36,993 nucleotides of DNA from an uncultured Eubacteriales bacterium (lineage in GTDB: Bacteria > Bacillota > Clostridia > Oscillospirales > Acutalibacteraceae): the NCBI GenBank assembly GCA_900316495.1, contig ONDC01000067.1, positions 1 through 36,993 of the forward strand. The letters are read 5' to 3'. This document shows positions 23,033-30,122 of this stretch, piece by piece. The notes below the pieces were generated by a model. It ran no database searches. It was given only the letters and a program-made list of their open reading frames with translations, and was not told the origin of the DNA. Numbering within the stretch: position 1 is the stretch's first letter; every line of letters starts with the position of its first letter. A program made the position numbers and the translations under genes.

Positions 23033-23122
23033 CATCCAAACCACAGTGTCAACCCTGCCTCAAAAACATCCAAACCGAAGCCTCAACCCTCTGACATCCA
23101 AACTGGCCACTCAACCCTCCGG
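23033..23122. repeat. Three degenerate tandem repeats of about 28 bases
   Basis: Units start at 23033, 23067 and 23095, each CATCCAAAC followed by 7-9 variable bases and TCAACCCT. The first has six extra bases. The sequence after them (23123-23232) includes a 5-bp hairpin (23162-23176) and the palindrome GGCATATGCC (23189-23198). No gene is credible in 22943-23232; it may be a non-coding dispersed element. Confidence 0.65.
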
Positions 23123-23232
23123 CAAAATACCTTTGATAAGTTCCCACGGAGCGATTTTTGCGGTCTGAGCGAGACCTCGGCGCTGATAGGCATATGCCCG
23201 AAAAGCCTTATTTTAAGCCATTTTATCACACT

Positions 23233-24597
23233 TTACTTCTCAACCCGCGACATCAAACAGACGGTCTCGACGTTCGCCGTGCGGGGGAACATATCCACCA
23301 CGGTGAATTTTTCAAGCTGCCAGCCCGCGTCCTTCAGCCTTGAAATGTCGCGGGCAAGGGTCGCGGGATCGCAGGAGATGTAGACGAGCCGCGCCGGAGC
23401 GGTTTGGTTCAGGAAGGAAACGGTCTCCACCGAACAGCCCTTCCGCGGCGGGTCGACAATCGCCACATCCGGCGTTATTCCCTCTTCTTTAAGCCTCCGG
23501 GCACATTCCGACGCGTCGCCGCAGCGATATTCCGCATTGGAGATGCCGTTGATTTCAGCGTTGCGCACGGCATTCCTGACCGCGTCGGGGACAATCTCTA
23601 TGCCGTAAATCTTTTTGGCGCCGGAAGCCATCGTAAGCCCGATGGTTCCGGTGCCGCAGTAAAAGTCAAATACCACCTGACTGCCGTCCAGTCCCGCGTA
23701 TGCCGCCGCCCTCTGATACAGACGCTCCGCCTGTTCGCGGTTGACCTGATAGAAGGACAGGGGCGATATTTCAAACGTCACGCCGCACAGCACGTCCCGT
23801 ATGGTATCGCCGCCCCACGCCGTCCGGCATTTTTGTCCGAGAATCACGTTGGTCTTCTCGCGGTTGACGTTTATTACTATGCTCTTTATCTCAGGAGAAA
23901 CGGCTCGTATGCGGCGAATAAATTCATCCTCCCTCACAAGACCGTTCCCGTTGACCACCGCGCACACCATGATTTCTCCCGTAGCGAAGCCCCTGCGGAT
24001 ATAGAGGTGGCGGAAGCGCCCCTTTCCTGTATTCTCGTCGTAAATGTCGTTGGGTGTGTCGTTCAGAAAGTTGGCGGTTGCCTGAGCGATCGCGCCGAAT
24101 ATCTCCGGCTGAAGCAGACAGTCGGAGAAGGGAACGATCCTGTGGCTGCGCTCGGCGTAAAAGCCGAACACTGCCTCTCCCCCGCCCCCGCCAAAGGGAA
24201 TCTGCGCCTTGTTGCGGTATCTGTCGGGATGGTCGGCGGCGATCAATTCCTCGGCTTCGAGCGCCACGCCGCCGATTCTCTTCACCGCGTCATTCACGCG
24301 GCCGAGCTTGATACGGCACTCCGCCTCGTAGGTAATATGCCGGAACGTGCAGCCGCCGCATTGGGGATAGGATGGACAGTCGGGTTCGCACCTTCCATCG
24401 CCCTTTCTGATCAGGGTCTTGATTTTGCCGACGGCATAGCTGTTTGTCACCTTGATGATAATAAGCTCGGCGACGTCGCCCGGCGCGGAATGCGGTACAA
24501 AGACCGCCATTCCCTCATAATGCGCCACACCGCTGCCCTCGGAGGTCATGCCCTCGATCTCCGCCTGAATCACGTCGTTCTTCTTCAGCAAAGCCAT
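23233..24597 (-). CDS. rlmD: 23S rRNA (uracil-5-)-methyltransferase, RumA/RlmD family
   Basis: A 454-residue SAM-dependent enzyme forming 5-methyluridine in 23S rRNA (or the closely related RlmCD type of Firmicutes). Residues 1-60 are a TRAM RNA-binding domain. The iron-sulfur cluster Cys are 74, 80, 83 (CPSYPQCGGC) and 160, almost exactly at the E. coli RumA positions. The SAM motif is FDFYCGTGTIGL, followed by DPPRKG. The nucleophile is Cys409 in SCDPATLARD and the catalytic Glu is 444 in NVETV. The ATG at 24597 has AGGAG 8 bases upstream, so upstream in-frame starts are rejected. Monocistronic. E. coli has separate RlmC and RlmD; Gram-positive enzymes may do both sites. Confidence 0.94.
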   Translation of the reverse strand: MALLKKNDVIQAEIEGMTSEGSGVAHYEGMAVFVPHSAPGDVAELIIIKVTNSYAVGKIKTLIRKGDGRCEPDCPSYPQCGGCTFRHITYEAECRIKLGRVNDAVKRIGGVALEAEELIAADHPDRYRNKAQIPFGGGGGEAVFGFYAERSHRIVPFSDCLLQPEIFGAIAQATANFLNDTPNDIYDENTGKGRFRHLYIRRGFATGEIMVCAVVNGNGLVREDEFIRRIRAVSPEIKSIVINVNREKTNVILGQKCRTAWGGDTIRDVLCGVTFEISPLSFYQVNREQAERLYQRAAAYAGLDGSQVVFDFYCGTGTIGLTMASGAKKIYGIEIVPDAVRNAVRNAEINGISNAEYRCGDASECARRLKEEGITPDVAIVDPPRKGCSVETVSFLNQTAPARLVYISCDPATLARDISRLKDAGWQLEKFTVVDMFPRTANVETVCLMSRVEK

Positions 24598-24667
24598 TTT
24601 CCCGACTCCTGTCATTTCCAGATTTTTTGTTTTTTCACCGACGCCGGTGACAACCAAAGCTACTAAT

Positions 24668-24696
24668 ATTCTACATCAGATAGGGACAATATGCAA
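24668..24696 (-). promoter_or_regulatory. Promoter of rlmD
   Basis: Minus strand TTGCAT (24696-24691), 17-base spacer, TAGAAT (24673-24668), about 70 bases before the ATG. Confidence 0.6.
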
Positions 24697-24970
24697 GCCA
24701 TCAGGTAAAAAACGGCAAAAAGAAAAGGAATTCACGATATAAACCTACCGGCGAATTCGCTCGCTCACCGGCACATTTATCACCGAAAATTCCGTGACGA
24801 ATGACAAGATATTCAGTTGGATACAACTGTCTAAAGACTCCCAAAGCGGAGATCTCTGCGGCAAAGCGTTCCTTCAGCCTGCCCTTTTAAACCGAGCTGC
24901 CGTTTCCCTGCCCTGTGCCGTAAAGATGCCGCATTACCGAAGCATTCGCTTTCTGTTATGGATCCGTCAA
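24697..24970. other. Intergenic stretch between ptsH and rlmD, nothing recognised
   Basis: No gene, repeat or clear terminator is seen. A plus-strand reading frame crosses it into ptsH antisense but has no ribosome site. Confidence 0.6.
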
Positions 24971-25234
24971 TTACTCGGAAAAACCGGACTTGACCAGCTT
25001 GACCAGACCGTCGACCGCGTTGTTCTCGTCGGGGCCGTCAGCGATGATCTTAATGTTCATACCGCCCACAATGCCGAGGGAAAGGACGCCAAGAAGAGAC
25101 TTTGCGTTGACTCTTCTCTCTTCCTTCTCAACCCAGATGGTGCTCTTGAATTCATTGGCCTTCTGAATAAAGAAGGTAGCAGGACGTGCGTGAAGACCTA
25201 CCTGATTCTCTACTGTAACTTCATAAGAGTACAT
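24971..25234 (-). CDS. ptsH: HPr phosphocarrier protein
   Basis: An 87-residue HPr, the general phosphocarrier of the sugar phosphotransferase system. His15 lies in VGLHARPA and receives phosphate from Enzyme I. Ser46 (NAKSLLGVLSLGI) is the HPr kinase site that triggers CcpA-mediated catabolite repression in Firmicutes. Both being present makes it HPr rather than Crh. AGGAGG lies 7 bases before the ATG at 25234. It is alone, without ptsI, which fits many Clostridia. A TTGACG/TATAAT promoter gives a leader of about 115 bases with no obvious structure. Confidence 0.96.
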   Translation of the reverse strand: MYSYEVTVENQVGLHARPATFFIQKANEFKSTIWVEKEERRVNAKSLLGVLSLGIVGGMNIKIIADGPDENNAVDGLVKLVKSGFSE

Positions 25235-25354
25235 GATGAAACCTCCTTGCGGAAAGAATGAAAATGTAAAACTGATAGAACGAGCCTTCAAATTCAAAAC
25301 ACCGTACTGCGAAGAAAATCGAACACGTGCATGATCATCGGCTTCGACACTGAT

Positions 25355-25382
25355 ATTATACCACTTTTTTTTCATTCGTCAA
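25355..25382 (-). promoter_or_regulatory. Promoter of ptsH
   Basis: Minus strand TTGACG (25382-25377), 16-base spacer, TATAAT (25360-25355). Confidence 0.7.
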
Positions 25383-25730
25383 CTGTCTTAAGCGAATTTC
25401 GGCTCGATAAACAATAAAGACCGCTTTACCACATCATCAAGTTGTACATAATAACCATTTGTCAAAAATAATTGAGGAATTTGCAACTGAATTGAGAAAT
25501 ATCATTATGAATCTTGCATAGAATTCTCAGCAAAATTTTATCACACAAACGGATTTTTTGAGGAAGTTAGCCAGTTTTCAGGGCTGTTCTTTTCCAATTC
25601 AGAAAAACGGCGTTTAGGGCAGACTCAACAAATATTTGTCTTATTTTTATAACTGCTGTGTAAAAATATTCTGAGTCCACAGTTTGTGAACAAATCAATC
25701 AACTTGCACTATCCGACCAGTGAAATTTTT
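25383..25730. other. AT-rich intergenic stretch after trmD
   Basis: About 350 bases, clearly more AT-rich than the flanking genes, between the trmD stop and the ptsH promoter. There is no plausible reading frame with a ribosome site. No strong terminator hairpin for trmD was found; only a 4-bp stem near 25710-25725. Confidence 0.6.
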
Positions 25731-26471
25731 TCATGTTTCCCCGATTAGTTGTTTTTCCATCAGATACCGCTTTTCTGAAGGAGAAAGCTCCGCTTCCTGC
25801 AAAAGGTCAGGGCGATACCTCGCGGTCTGTTCGAGTGCGTTGAGCCGTTTCCATCCGGCGATTCTCGCGTGATGCCCCGAAAGCAGCTCCTCCGGGACGC
25901 TCATGCCGTTCCAGACCGGCGGGCGGGTGTATTGCGAATGCTCAAGCAGTCCGGCATAATGGCTCTCCTCCTCAAAGCACGCGTCCTCCGCCAGCACGCC
26001 CGGCACCATGCGGCAAACCGCGTCGGTGACAATGAGCGCCGGCAATTCTCCCCCCGTCAGCACGTAATCCCCCACCGAAAGCTCCATGTCCACCATGCTG
26101 TCGATCACCCGCTGGTCGATTCCCTCGTAATGTCCGCAGAGCAGACAGATGTGTTCCTTCGACAGAAACTCGCGGGCGATCCCCTGATTAAACACCCTGC
26201 CCTTCGGCGACAGGTAGATCAGGAAGGGGCGGCTCCCGCTCTGTGAAACAATGGCGTTGAAGCAGGCCTCGATCGGCTCCGGCTTCATGAGCATTCCCTG
26301 TCCGCCGCCGTAGGGCATATCGTCCACATGGCGGTGCTTTTCCGTGACATAATCTCGTATATTATGACATTCAACCGATACAATGCCGTTCCTCCGTGCC
26401 CTGCCGATGATGCTTTCATCCAGCACGCGTTCGCACATTTCGGGGAACAGCGTCATGACGTCTATTCTCAT
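25731..26471 (-). CDS. trmD: tRNA (guanine-37-N1)-methyltransferase
   Basis: A 246-residue SPOUT (knotted) methyltransferase that makes m1G37 in tRNAs with G36, preventing frameshifting. N-terminal MRIDVMTLFPEM, DMPYGGGQGMLMKPEP (about 50-65), the SAM-knot segment LLCGHYEGIDQRVID (about 107-121) and SVGDYVLTGGELPALIVTDA are all standard. LLSGHHARIAGWKR begins the C-terminal tRNA-binding domain. The ATG at 26471 overlaps the rimM stop by one base; a GTG one codon earlier is also possible. Last gene of the ylxM-ffh-rpsP-khpA-rimM-trmD operon. No rplS follows, unlike in many bacteria. Confidence 0.97.
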   Translation of the reverse strand: MRIDVMTLFPEMCERVLDESIIGRARRNGIVSVECHNIRDYVTEKHRHVDDMPYGGGQGMLMKPEPIEACFNAIVSQSGSRPFLIYLSPKGRVFNQGIAREFLSKEHICLLCGHYEGIDQRVIDSMVDMELSVGDYVLTGGELPALIVTDAVCRMVPGVLAEDACFEEESHYAGLLEHSQYTRPPVWNGMSVPEELLSGHHARIAGWKRLNALEQTARYRPDLLQEAELSPSEKRYLMEKQLIGET

Positions 26472-26974
26472 CACTCAAACAGACCCTTCATCCTGAATAT
26501 TCTCACGCAGCCGTCCTCAAGGGAGATCTCCCTCACCACGTCGGGAATGACGGGAATGAGAACCTCCCGCCCGTCGCTGGTTCTCACGTGATACACGTCG
26601 TTCGCGCCGGTCTCGCTGACGTCGGCAAGCGTTCCGAGACGTTCGCCGGTGTCGTCATCGATCACGTCCAGCCCGATCAGATCCTGAATGAAGTACGCGC
26701 CGTCCTCCAACTCCACGTCGTCGCGGTTCATGTAGAGGATTCGGTTGCGCAACCGGTCGGCATCCTCGATGGAATCGACGCCCTTTATCTTCATAATCAG
26801 CATGCCCTTATGCACGCGTGACGAGGTGATCACGATTTTCCGCGCGCCGTTGTCCAGATACAGCTCGTCAAATTCCGTCAGGAATTCGGGCGAGTCCGCC
26901 CACGGCTGCACCCGCACCTCTCCCTTCAGTCCGTGCGTGCCGGTGATCTTCCCTGTTTCCAGAAATTGCTTCAT
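26471..26974 (-). CDS. rimM: 16S rRNA processing protein RimM
   Basis: A 167-residue 30S maturation factor that binds ribosomal protein S19. The N-terminal RimM barrel contains GKITGTHGLKGEVRVQPW (about 8-25). The C-terminal PRC barrel has DLIGLDVIDDDTGERLGTL (about 97-115) and VLIPVIPDVVREISLE. Length and motifs are normal. Its stop is fused to the start of trmD (TGATG), implying coupling. A terminator-like hairpin lies 30-80 bases upstream of the ATG, so rimM-trmD expression may be attenuated relative to rpsP and khpA. Confidence 0.95.
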   Translation of the reverse strand: MKQFLETGKITGTHGLKGEVRVQPWADSPEFLTEFDELYLDNGARKIVITSSRVHKGMLIMKIKGVDSIEDADRLRNRILYMNRDDVELEDGAYFIQDLIGLDVIDDDTGERLGTLADVSETGANDVYHVRTSDGREVLIPVIPDVVREISLEDGCVRIFRMKGLFE

Positions 26975-27002
26975 ATTTTTCTAACCCCCATAGGAACACG
27001 AC

Positions 27003-27054
27003 TTAACAAAACGGCGCAGCAACGGTGATGAAATAATCAACCTCATTGCTGCGC
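27003..27054 (-). terminator. Terminator-like attenuator between khpA and rimM
   Basis: On the minus strand a perfect 9-bp stem (27054-27046 with 27022-27014), 23-base loop, then CGTTTTGTTAA. As it is inside a conserved operon, partial termination is more likely than a full stop. Confidence 0.65.
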
Positions 27055-27069
27055 TGAACGGAAAAAGGC

Positions 27070-27303
27070 TTAGTCGATGTTGACAATGACCTTCTTGTTT
27101 TCACGGGTGGCGGCGGCGCGCATAACCGTGCGGATGGACTTGGCGATTCTGCCCTGCTTGCCGATCACTCTGCCCTTGTCGTCCTCGTCGACATAGAGGG
27201 TGAAGGTGATGGTGCCGTCCTCGGCCGGCTCACTTTCGGTAACGCTCACGCCATCGGGGTTCTGCACCAGACCGCGTGCGATCACTGCGAGCAATTCCTT
27301 CAT
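27070..27303 (-). CDS. khpA: KH-domain RNA-binding protein KhpA
   Basis: A 77-residue protein with one KH domain. The GxxG loop is GKQGRIAKSIRTVMRA (about 48-63), preceded by TFTLYVDEDDKGRVI. KhpA (YlqC) partners KhpB/Jag in binding many mRNAs and affects cell division and elongation in Firmicutes. Its place between rpsP and rimM is the usual one. The ATG at 27303 has AGGAGGT 9 bases upstream; in-frame extension into the 136-base rpsP-khpA spacer is rejected, since that spacer carries RNA structure instead. Confidence 0.95.
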   Translation of the reverse strand: MKELLAVIARGLVQNPDGVSVTESEPAEDGTITFTLYVDEDDKGRVIGKQGRIAKSIRTVMRAAATRENKKVIVNID

Positions 27304-27334
27304 TGTACTCTTACCTCCTCGCATTTTGGATGGG

Positions 27335-27370
27335 GAAAACGGTACGGCAACCCGTTTTCGCGGATTGCCG
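27335..27370 (-). other. Interleaved RNA stems in the rpsP-khpA spacer
   Basis: On the transcript, CGGCAA (27370-27365 as read) pairs with TTGCCG (27350-27345), and GAAAACGG (27359-27352) pairs with CCGTTTTC (27342-27335). The four segments are in order a, b, a', b', so they form either an H-type pseudoknot or two mutually exclusive hairpins, 32 bases before the khpA start. Confidence 0.5.
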
Positions 27371-27439
27371 CACTTTTCCATAAAATTCAGATTTGCGTTT
27401 TGACTTTGACGTCCGGCGTCCTGCCGCTCAGAGCGGGGA

Positions 27440-27682
27440 TTAGAGAATACCCTCTTTTTTGAGCAGAGCCTTGACGGTGTCGGTCGGCTGAGCGCCGTTG
27501 GCGATCCATGCCTTAGCCTTGTCCGCGTCGATCTTGACAGCGGAGGGATTTGCCATAGGATCATAGGAGCCGATCTCCTCGATGAAACGTCCGTCTCTGG
27601 GGTATCTGGAATCGGCGACTACCACGCGGTAGAAGGGATTGCCCTTGGAACCCATGCGGCGAAGTCTGATTTTAACTGCCAT
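27440..27682 (-). CDS. rpsP: 30S ribosomal protein S16
   Basis: An 80-residue S16 with the invariant start [20 protein letters not shown], then [21 protein letters not shown] and the C-terminal [20 protein letters not shown]. Full length. GGAGGT lies 9 bases before the ATG at 27682. It stands 68 bases after ffh and 136 before khpA, the standard Firmicutes order. Confidence 0.98.
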   Translation of the reverse strand: MAVKIRLRRMGSKGNPFYRVVVADSRYPRDGRFIEEIGSYDPMANPSAVKIDADKAKAWIANGAQPTDTVKALLKKEGIL

Positions 27683-27750
27683 GCTATATTCACCTCCATA
27701 CAGGAATACTTGATAGATGGATTTGTATATGAAAGCAAGTGCCGAAGCGT

Positions 27751-29106
27751 TCAGCGCTTGTTTTTCATCCTGCCCATGCCGCCCATACCGCGCATCATGT
27801 TGCGAAGACCCTTGCCGCCCTTGCCGCCCATCTGCTTGAACATCTTCTGCATCATCTCGATCTGCTTGACAAGGCGGTTGACGTCCTCCACCTTCATGCC
27901 GGAGCCTGCGGCAATGCGGCGCTTGCGGCTGGCATTGAGAAGGTCGGGCTTCTCGCGCTCGCGGGGGGTCATGGAATAGATGATCGCCTCGATGCGGTCG
28001 ATCATGCGGTCGTCGATCTCCACGTCGCCAAGCTGCTGGCTCATGCCGGGGATCATGCCGATGAGGTTCTTGAGCGGTCCCATCTTGCGCATCTGCTGGA
28101 ACTGCGCCAGCAGGTCGTTGAAGTCGAAGGTACTGGTCTTGAGCTTCTGCTGCAGCTCGAGGGCGTTCTTTTCGTCAAGGTTCTGCTCCGCCTTTTCAAT
28201 CAGGCTCAGCACGTCGCCCATGCCCAGAATGCGGGACGCCATGCGGGAGGGATAGAACGGCTCCAGATCCTCCTGCTTTTCGCCGGTGCCGACGAACTTG
28301 ATGGGCTTGCCGGTGACGGCTCTGACGGAAAGCGCCGCGCCGCCGCGGGTGTCGCCGTCCAGCTTGGTGAGGATCACGCCGTCGATGCCGAGAGCTTCGT
28401 TGAAGCTCTTGGCGACGTTGACCGCGTCCTGACCGGTCATCGCGTCTACCACGAGCATGATCTCGTGCGGCTTGACCGCCGCCTTGACCTCCTTCAGCTC
28501 GTTCATGAGCGCCTCGTCGATGTGCAGACGACCGGCGGTATCGATGATAACCGTGTCGTTGCCGTGATCCTTGGCGTATTTCAAGGCCTCCTGCGTGATC
28601 TTTACAGGGTTGATCTGCCCCATCTCAAAGACCTCGACTCCCGCCTTCGCACCGACCACCTTCAGCTGCTCGATGGCGGCGGGACGGTACACGTCGCAGG
28701 CGACAAGCAGCGGGTGCCTGCCCTCCTTGCGCATCATGTAGGCGAGCTTGCCGGCGTGGGTGGTCTTACCGGAGCCTTGCAGACCGCAGAGCATGATAAT
28801 GCAGGGCGGGTGATTGGGAACGGCAATGCGCGCGGCTGCGCCGCCCATCAGCTCCACTAACTCATCGTTGACCAGCTTGACAACCTGCTGCCCCGGCGTG
28901 AGACTTTCCAGTATTTCGGTGCCAACCGCCTTTTCGGTGACGCGGTTGGTAAAATCCTTGGCAACCTTGAAATTGACGTCGGCTTCAAGCAGCGCGAGAC
29001 GCACCTCGCGCATTGCCTCCTTGACGTCGCTCTCGGTCAGCTTTCCCTTTGACCTGAGCTTTTTGAACGCGTTGCTCAGCTTTTCCGTAAGTGACTCAAA
29101 AGCCAT
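27751..29106 (-). CDS. ffh: Signal recognition particle GTPase Ffh
   Basis: A 451-residue SRP54 homologue that binds signal sequences and SRP RNA and delivers ribosomes to FtsY at the membrane. The N domain (about 1-85) is followed by the G domain: [15 protein letters not shown] (P-loop, about 107-121), [22 protein letters not shown]. The M domain (about 295-451) contains the Met-rich signal pocket and the RNA-binding motif with [15 protein letters not shown], ending in a Gly/Met/Lys tail. GAGGGG precedes the ATG at 29106. It is 27 bases after ylxM. No SRP RNA gene was found in the window. Confidence 0.98.
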   Translation of the reverse strand: MAFESLTEKLSNAFKKLRSKGKLTESDVKEAMREVRLALLEADVNFKVAKDFTNRVTEKAVGTEILESLTPGQQVVKLVNDELVELMGGAAARIAVPNHPPCIIMLCGLQGSGKTTHAGKLAYMMRKEGRHPLLVACDVYRPAAIEQLKVVGAKAGVEVFEMGQINPVKITQEALKYAKDHGNDTVIIDTAGRLHIDEALMNELKEVKAAVKPHEIMLVVDAMTGQDAVNVAKSFNEALGIDGVILTKLDGDTRGGAALSVRAVTGKPIKFVGTGEKQEDLEPFYPSRMASRILGMGDVLSLIEKAEQNLDEKNALELQQKLKTSTFDFNDLLAQFQQMRKMGPLKNLIGMIPGMSQQLGDVEIDDRMIDRIEAIIYSMTPREREKPDLLNASRKRRIAAGSGMKVEDVNRLVKQIEMMQKMFKQMGGKGGKGLRNMMRGMGGMGRMKNKR

Positions 29107-29133
29107 CTGTTTCCCCTCTCCTAACTCTTTGCT

Positions 29134-29562
29134 CTATTGTAAAAGCTCCTCCAGCTTCTCCGCCAGTGTGTCGATGTCGGAGGCGGCTGTGATGATCTCC
29201 TTGGGCGCTCTCGACTGGTAGGCTCTGACCGCAGCCTTTTCGGCGTTCTTGCGGATGTCCGCCAGCATGGCGAGCATTTCGCTCCGCTTCTGCACCAACC
29301 CTAATTTTTCCTCCATGGCGAGCAGCTTGCCCTCGGCGCGCTTGATGGTGTCGCGCACGCCCTGCCGCGTGATCGTCTCGTTCTCGCGGGAGGACTGTTC
29401 GCCCGCGCTGCGCCTTTCGCGGCGTTCGGCGTTCTCATTGTCGGAGATTTCCCGCAGCGACAGGTCGTCGTTGTAATAATAATCCAGCATGGCGCGTTCT
29501 TTTTCGGTGAGGATAGCTCCATAAACGTCCAGAAGCACCGTGAATTTCGGATCGACCGCCAC
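29134..29562 (-). CDS. ylxM: YlxM-family (UPF0122) HTH protein, with an unusual insert
   Basis: A 142-residue member of the YlxM family, found next to ffh across Firmicutes and thought to modulate SRP. The sigma-region-4-like HTH begins LLDVYGAILTEKERAMLDYYYNDD and LSLREIS, but the usual short turn before the recognition helix is replaced by about 22 charged residues (about 41-63, rich in Glu and Arg) before ITRQGVRDTIKRAEGKL. The C-terminal 60 residues form a helical, probably coiled, extension. Typical members have about 105-120 residues. The start is a GTG at 29562, with AAGGGGGA 6-7 bases upstream. The insert could weaken or change the DNA/RNA-binding fold. Confidence 0.88.
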   Translation of the reverse strand: MAVDPKFTVLLDVYGAILTEKERAMLDYYYNDDLSLREISDNENAERRERRSAGEQSSRENETITRQGVRDTIKRAEGKLLAMEEKLGLVQKRSEMLAMLADIRKNAEKAAVRAYQSRAPKEIITAASDIDTLAEKLEELLQ

Positions 29563-29611
29563 AGAAATTCCCCCTTCATGGCGTGAGGCGTCATGCAGAG
29601 GGAGCCGCGCC

Positions 29612-29673
29612 GGTTCCGCTTCACGCCTGACTCCCGGCTCATGGTTCCACTCCACGCTTCACTCCCGGCTCTT
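29612..29673 (-). repeat. 31-bp tandem duplication in the ffh-operon leader
   Basis: Segments 29612-29642 and 29643-29673 are directly adjacent 31-base copies, both starting GGTTCC and containing CTCCCGGCTC, with only about five or six differences. They are transcribed as part of the leader of the ylxM-ffh operon. Confidence 0.75.
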
Positions 29674-29682
29674 CGCCTTGCC

Positions 29683-29707
29683 GCTGTAAAGGGATGTGCT
29701 TTACAGC
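29683..29707 (-). other. Perfect hairpin at the 5' end of the ffh-operon leader
   Basis: A perfect 9-bp stem (29683-29691 with 29699-29707) with a 7-base loop, beginning about 5 bases after the expected transcription start. It probably stabilises the mRNA or serves as a regulator site. Confidence 0.6.
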
Positions 29708-29718
29708 TATCGGCATTT

Positions 29719-29747
29719 ATTATACCGCATCCGGGGACAGGTGTCAA
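29719..29747 (-). promoter_or_regulatory. Promoter of the ylxM-ffh-rpsP-khpA-rimM-trmD operon
   Basis: Minus strand TTGACA (29747-29742), 17-base spacer, TATAAT (29724-29719), giving a leader of about 150 bases. Confidence 0.85.
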
Positions 29748-29827
29748 GTAAAATCTTTTACACGCAGGGAATTTTTTTATTTTCGTGACAGAGATGGAAA
29801 TTGTGGATAAAAGCGGCGTTATTTTAT

Positions 29828-29881
29828 CCAAAACACACAAGGCTGCTGTCGGCGCACATGGTGACAGCGCCGGCAGCAGCC
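29828..29881 (-). terminator. Terminator after leuS
   Basis: On the minus strand a 15-bp stem (29881-29867 with 29855-29841, one G-U) followed by TTGTGTGTTTTGG. The stem is very strong though the T tract is interrupted. Confidence 0.75.
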
Positions 29882-29903
29882 TGAACGATTGAGGAAAAGA
29901 AAA

Positions 29904-30122
29904 TTATTTCGCGACGATGTTGACCAGTCTGCCGGGAACATAGATTTCCTTGACGATGGTCTTGCCTTCAAGCAGTCCCGCGATAGTCGGGTCGGCCTTC
30001 GCCGCTGCTATGGCTTCTTCCGATGTGGCGTCGGCGGAAATGTTGATGCGGGCGCGCACCTTGCCGGTGATCTGCACCGCGATTTCAACGGTTTCATCGA
30101 CGCACTTGGCTTCGTCTGATGG
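29904..30122 (-). pseudogene. leuS: Detached C-terminal fragment of leucyl-tRNA synthetase
   Basis: In a frame different from the main leuS frame, 72 codons read [20 protein letters not shown], then KVRARINISADATSEEAI and end KEIYVPGRLVNIVAK. This is the C-terminal domain of LeuRS (usual form WPxYDEAKLVDDEVEI and VPGKLVNIV). It overlaps the end of the main frame by 29 bases and has no start of its own. See the leuS entry for the inferred deletion. Confidence 0.9.

Noticed and set aside
23033..23122. CRISPR array
   Set aside because: Units are only three, degenerate and without unique spacers of constant length, and no cas gene is present.
22988..23383. 131-codon plus-strand frame across the 28-base repeats
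   Set aside because: No ribosome site, repeat-driven sequence, and it runs into the antisense strand of rlmD.
24794..25261. 155-codon plus-strand frame over ptsH
   Set aside because: Most of it is antisense to HPr and there is no start signal.
29563..29712. SRP RNA gene upstream of ylxM-ffh
   Set aside because: The conserved GGAAGGAAGCA-type apical sequence of SRP RNA is not present; the structure is a repeat-containing leader.
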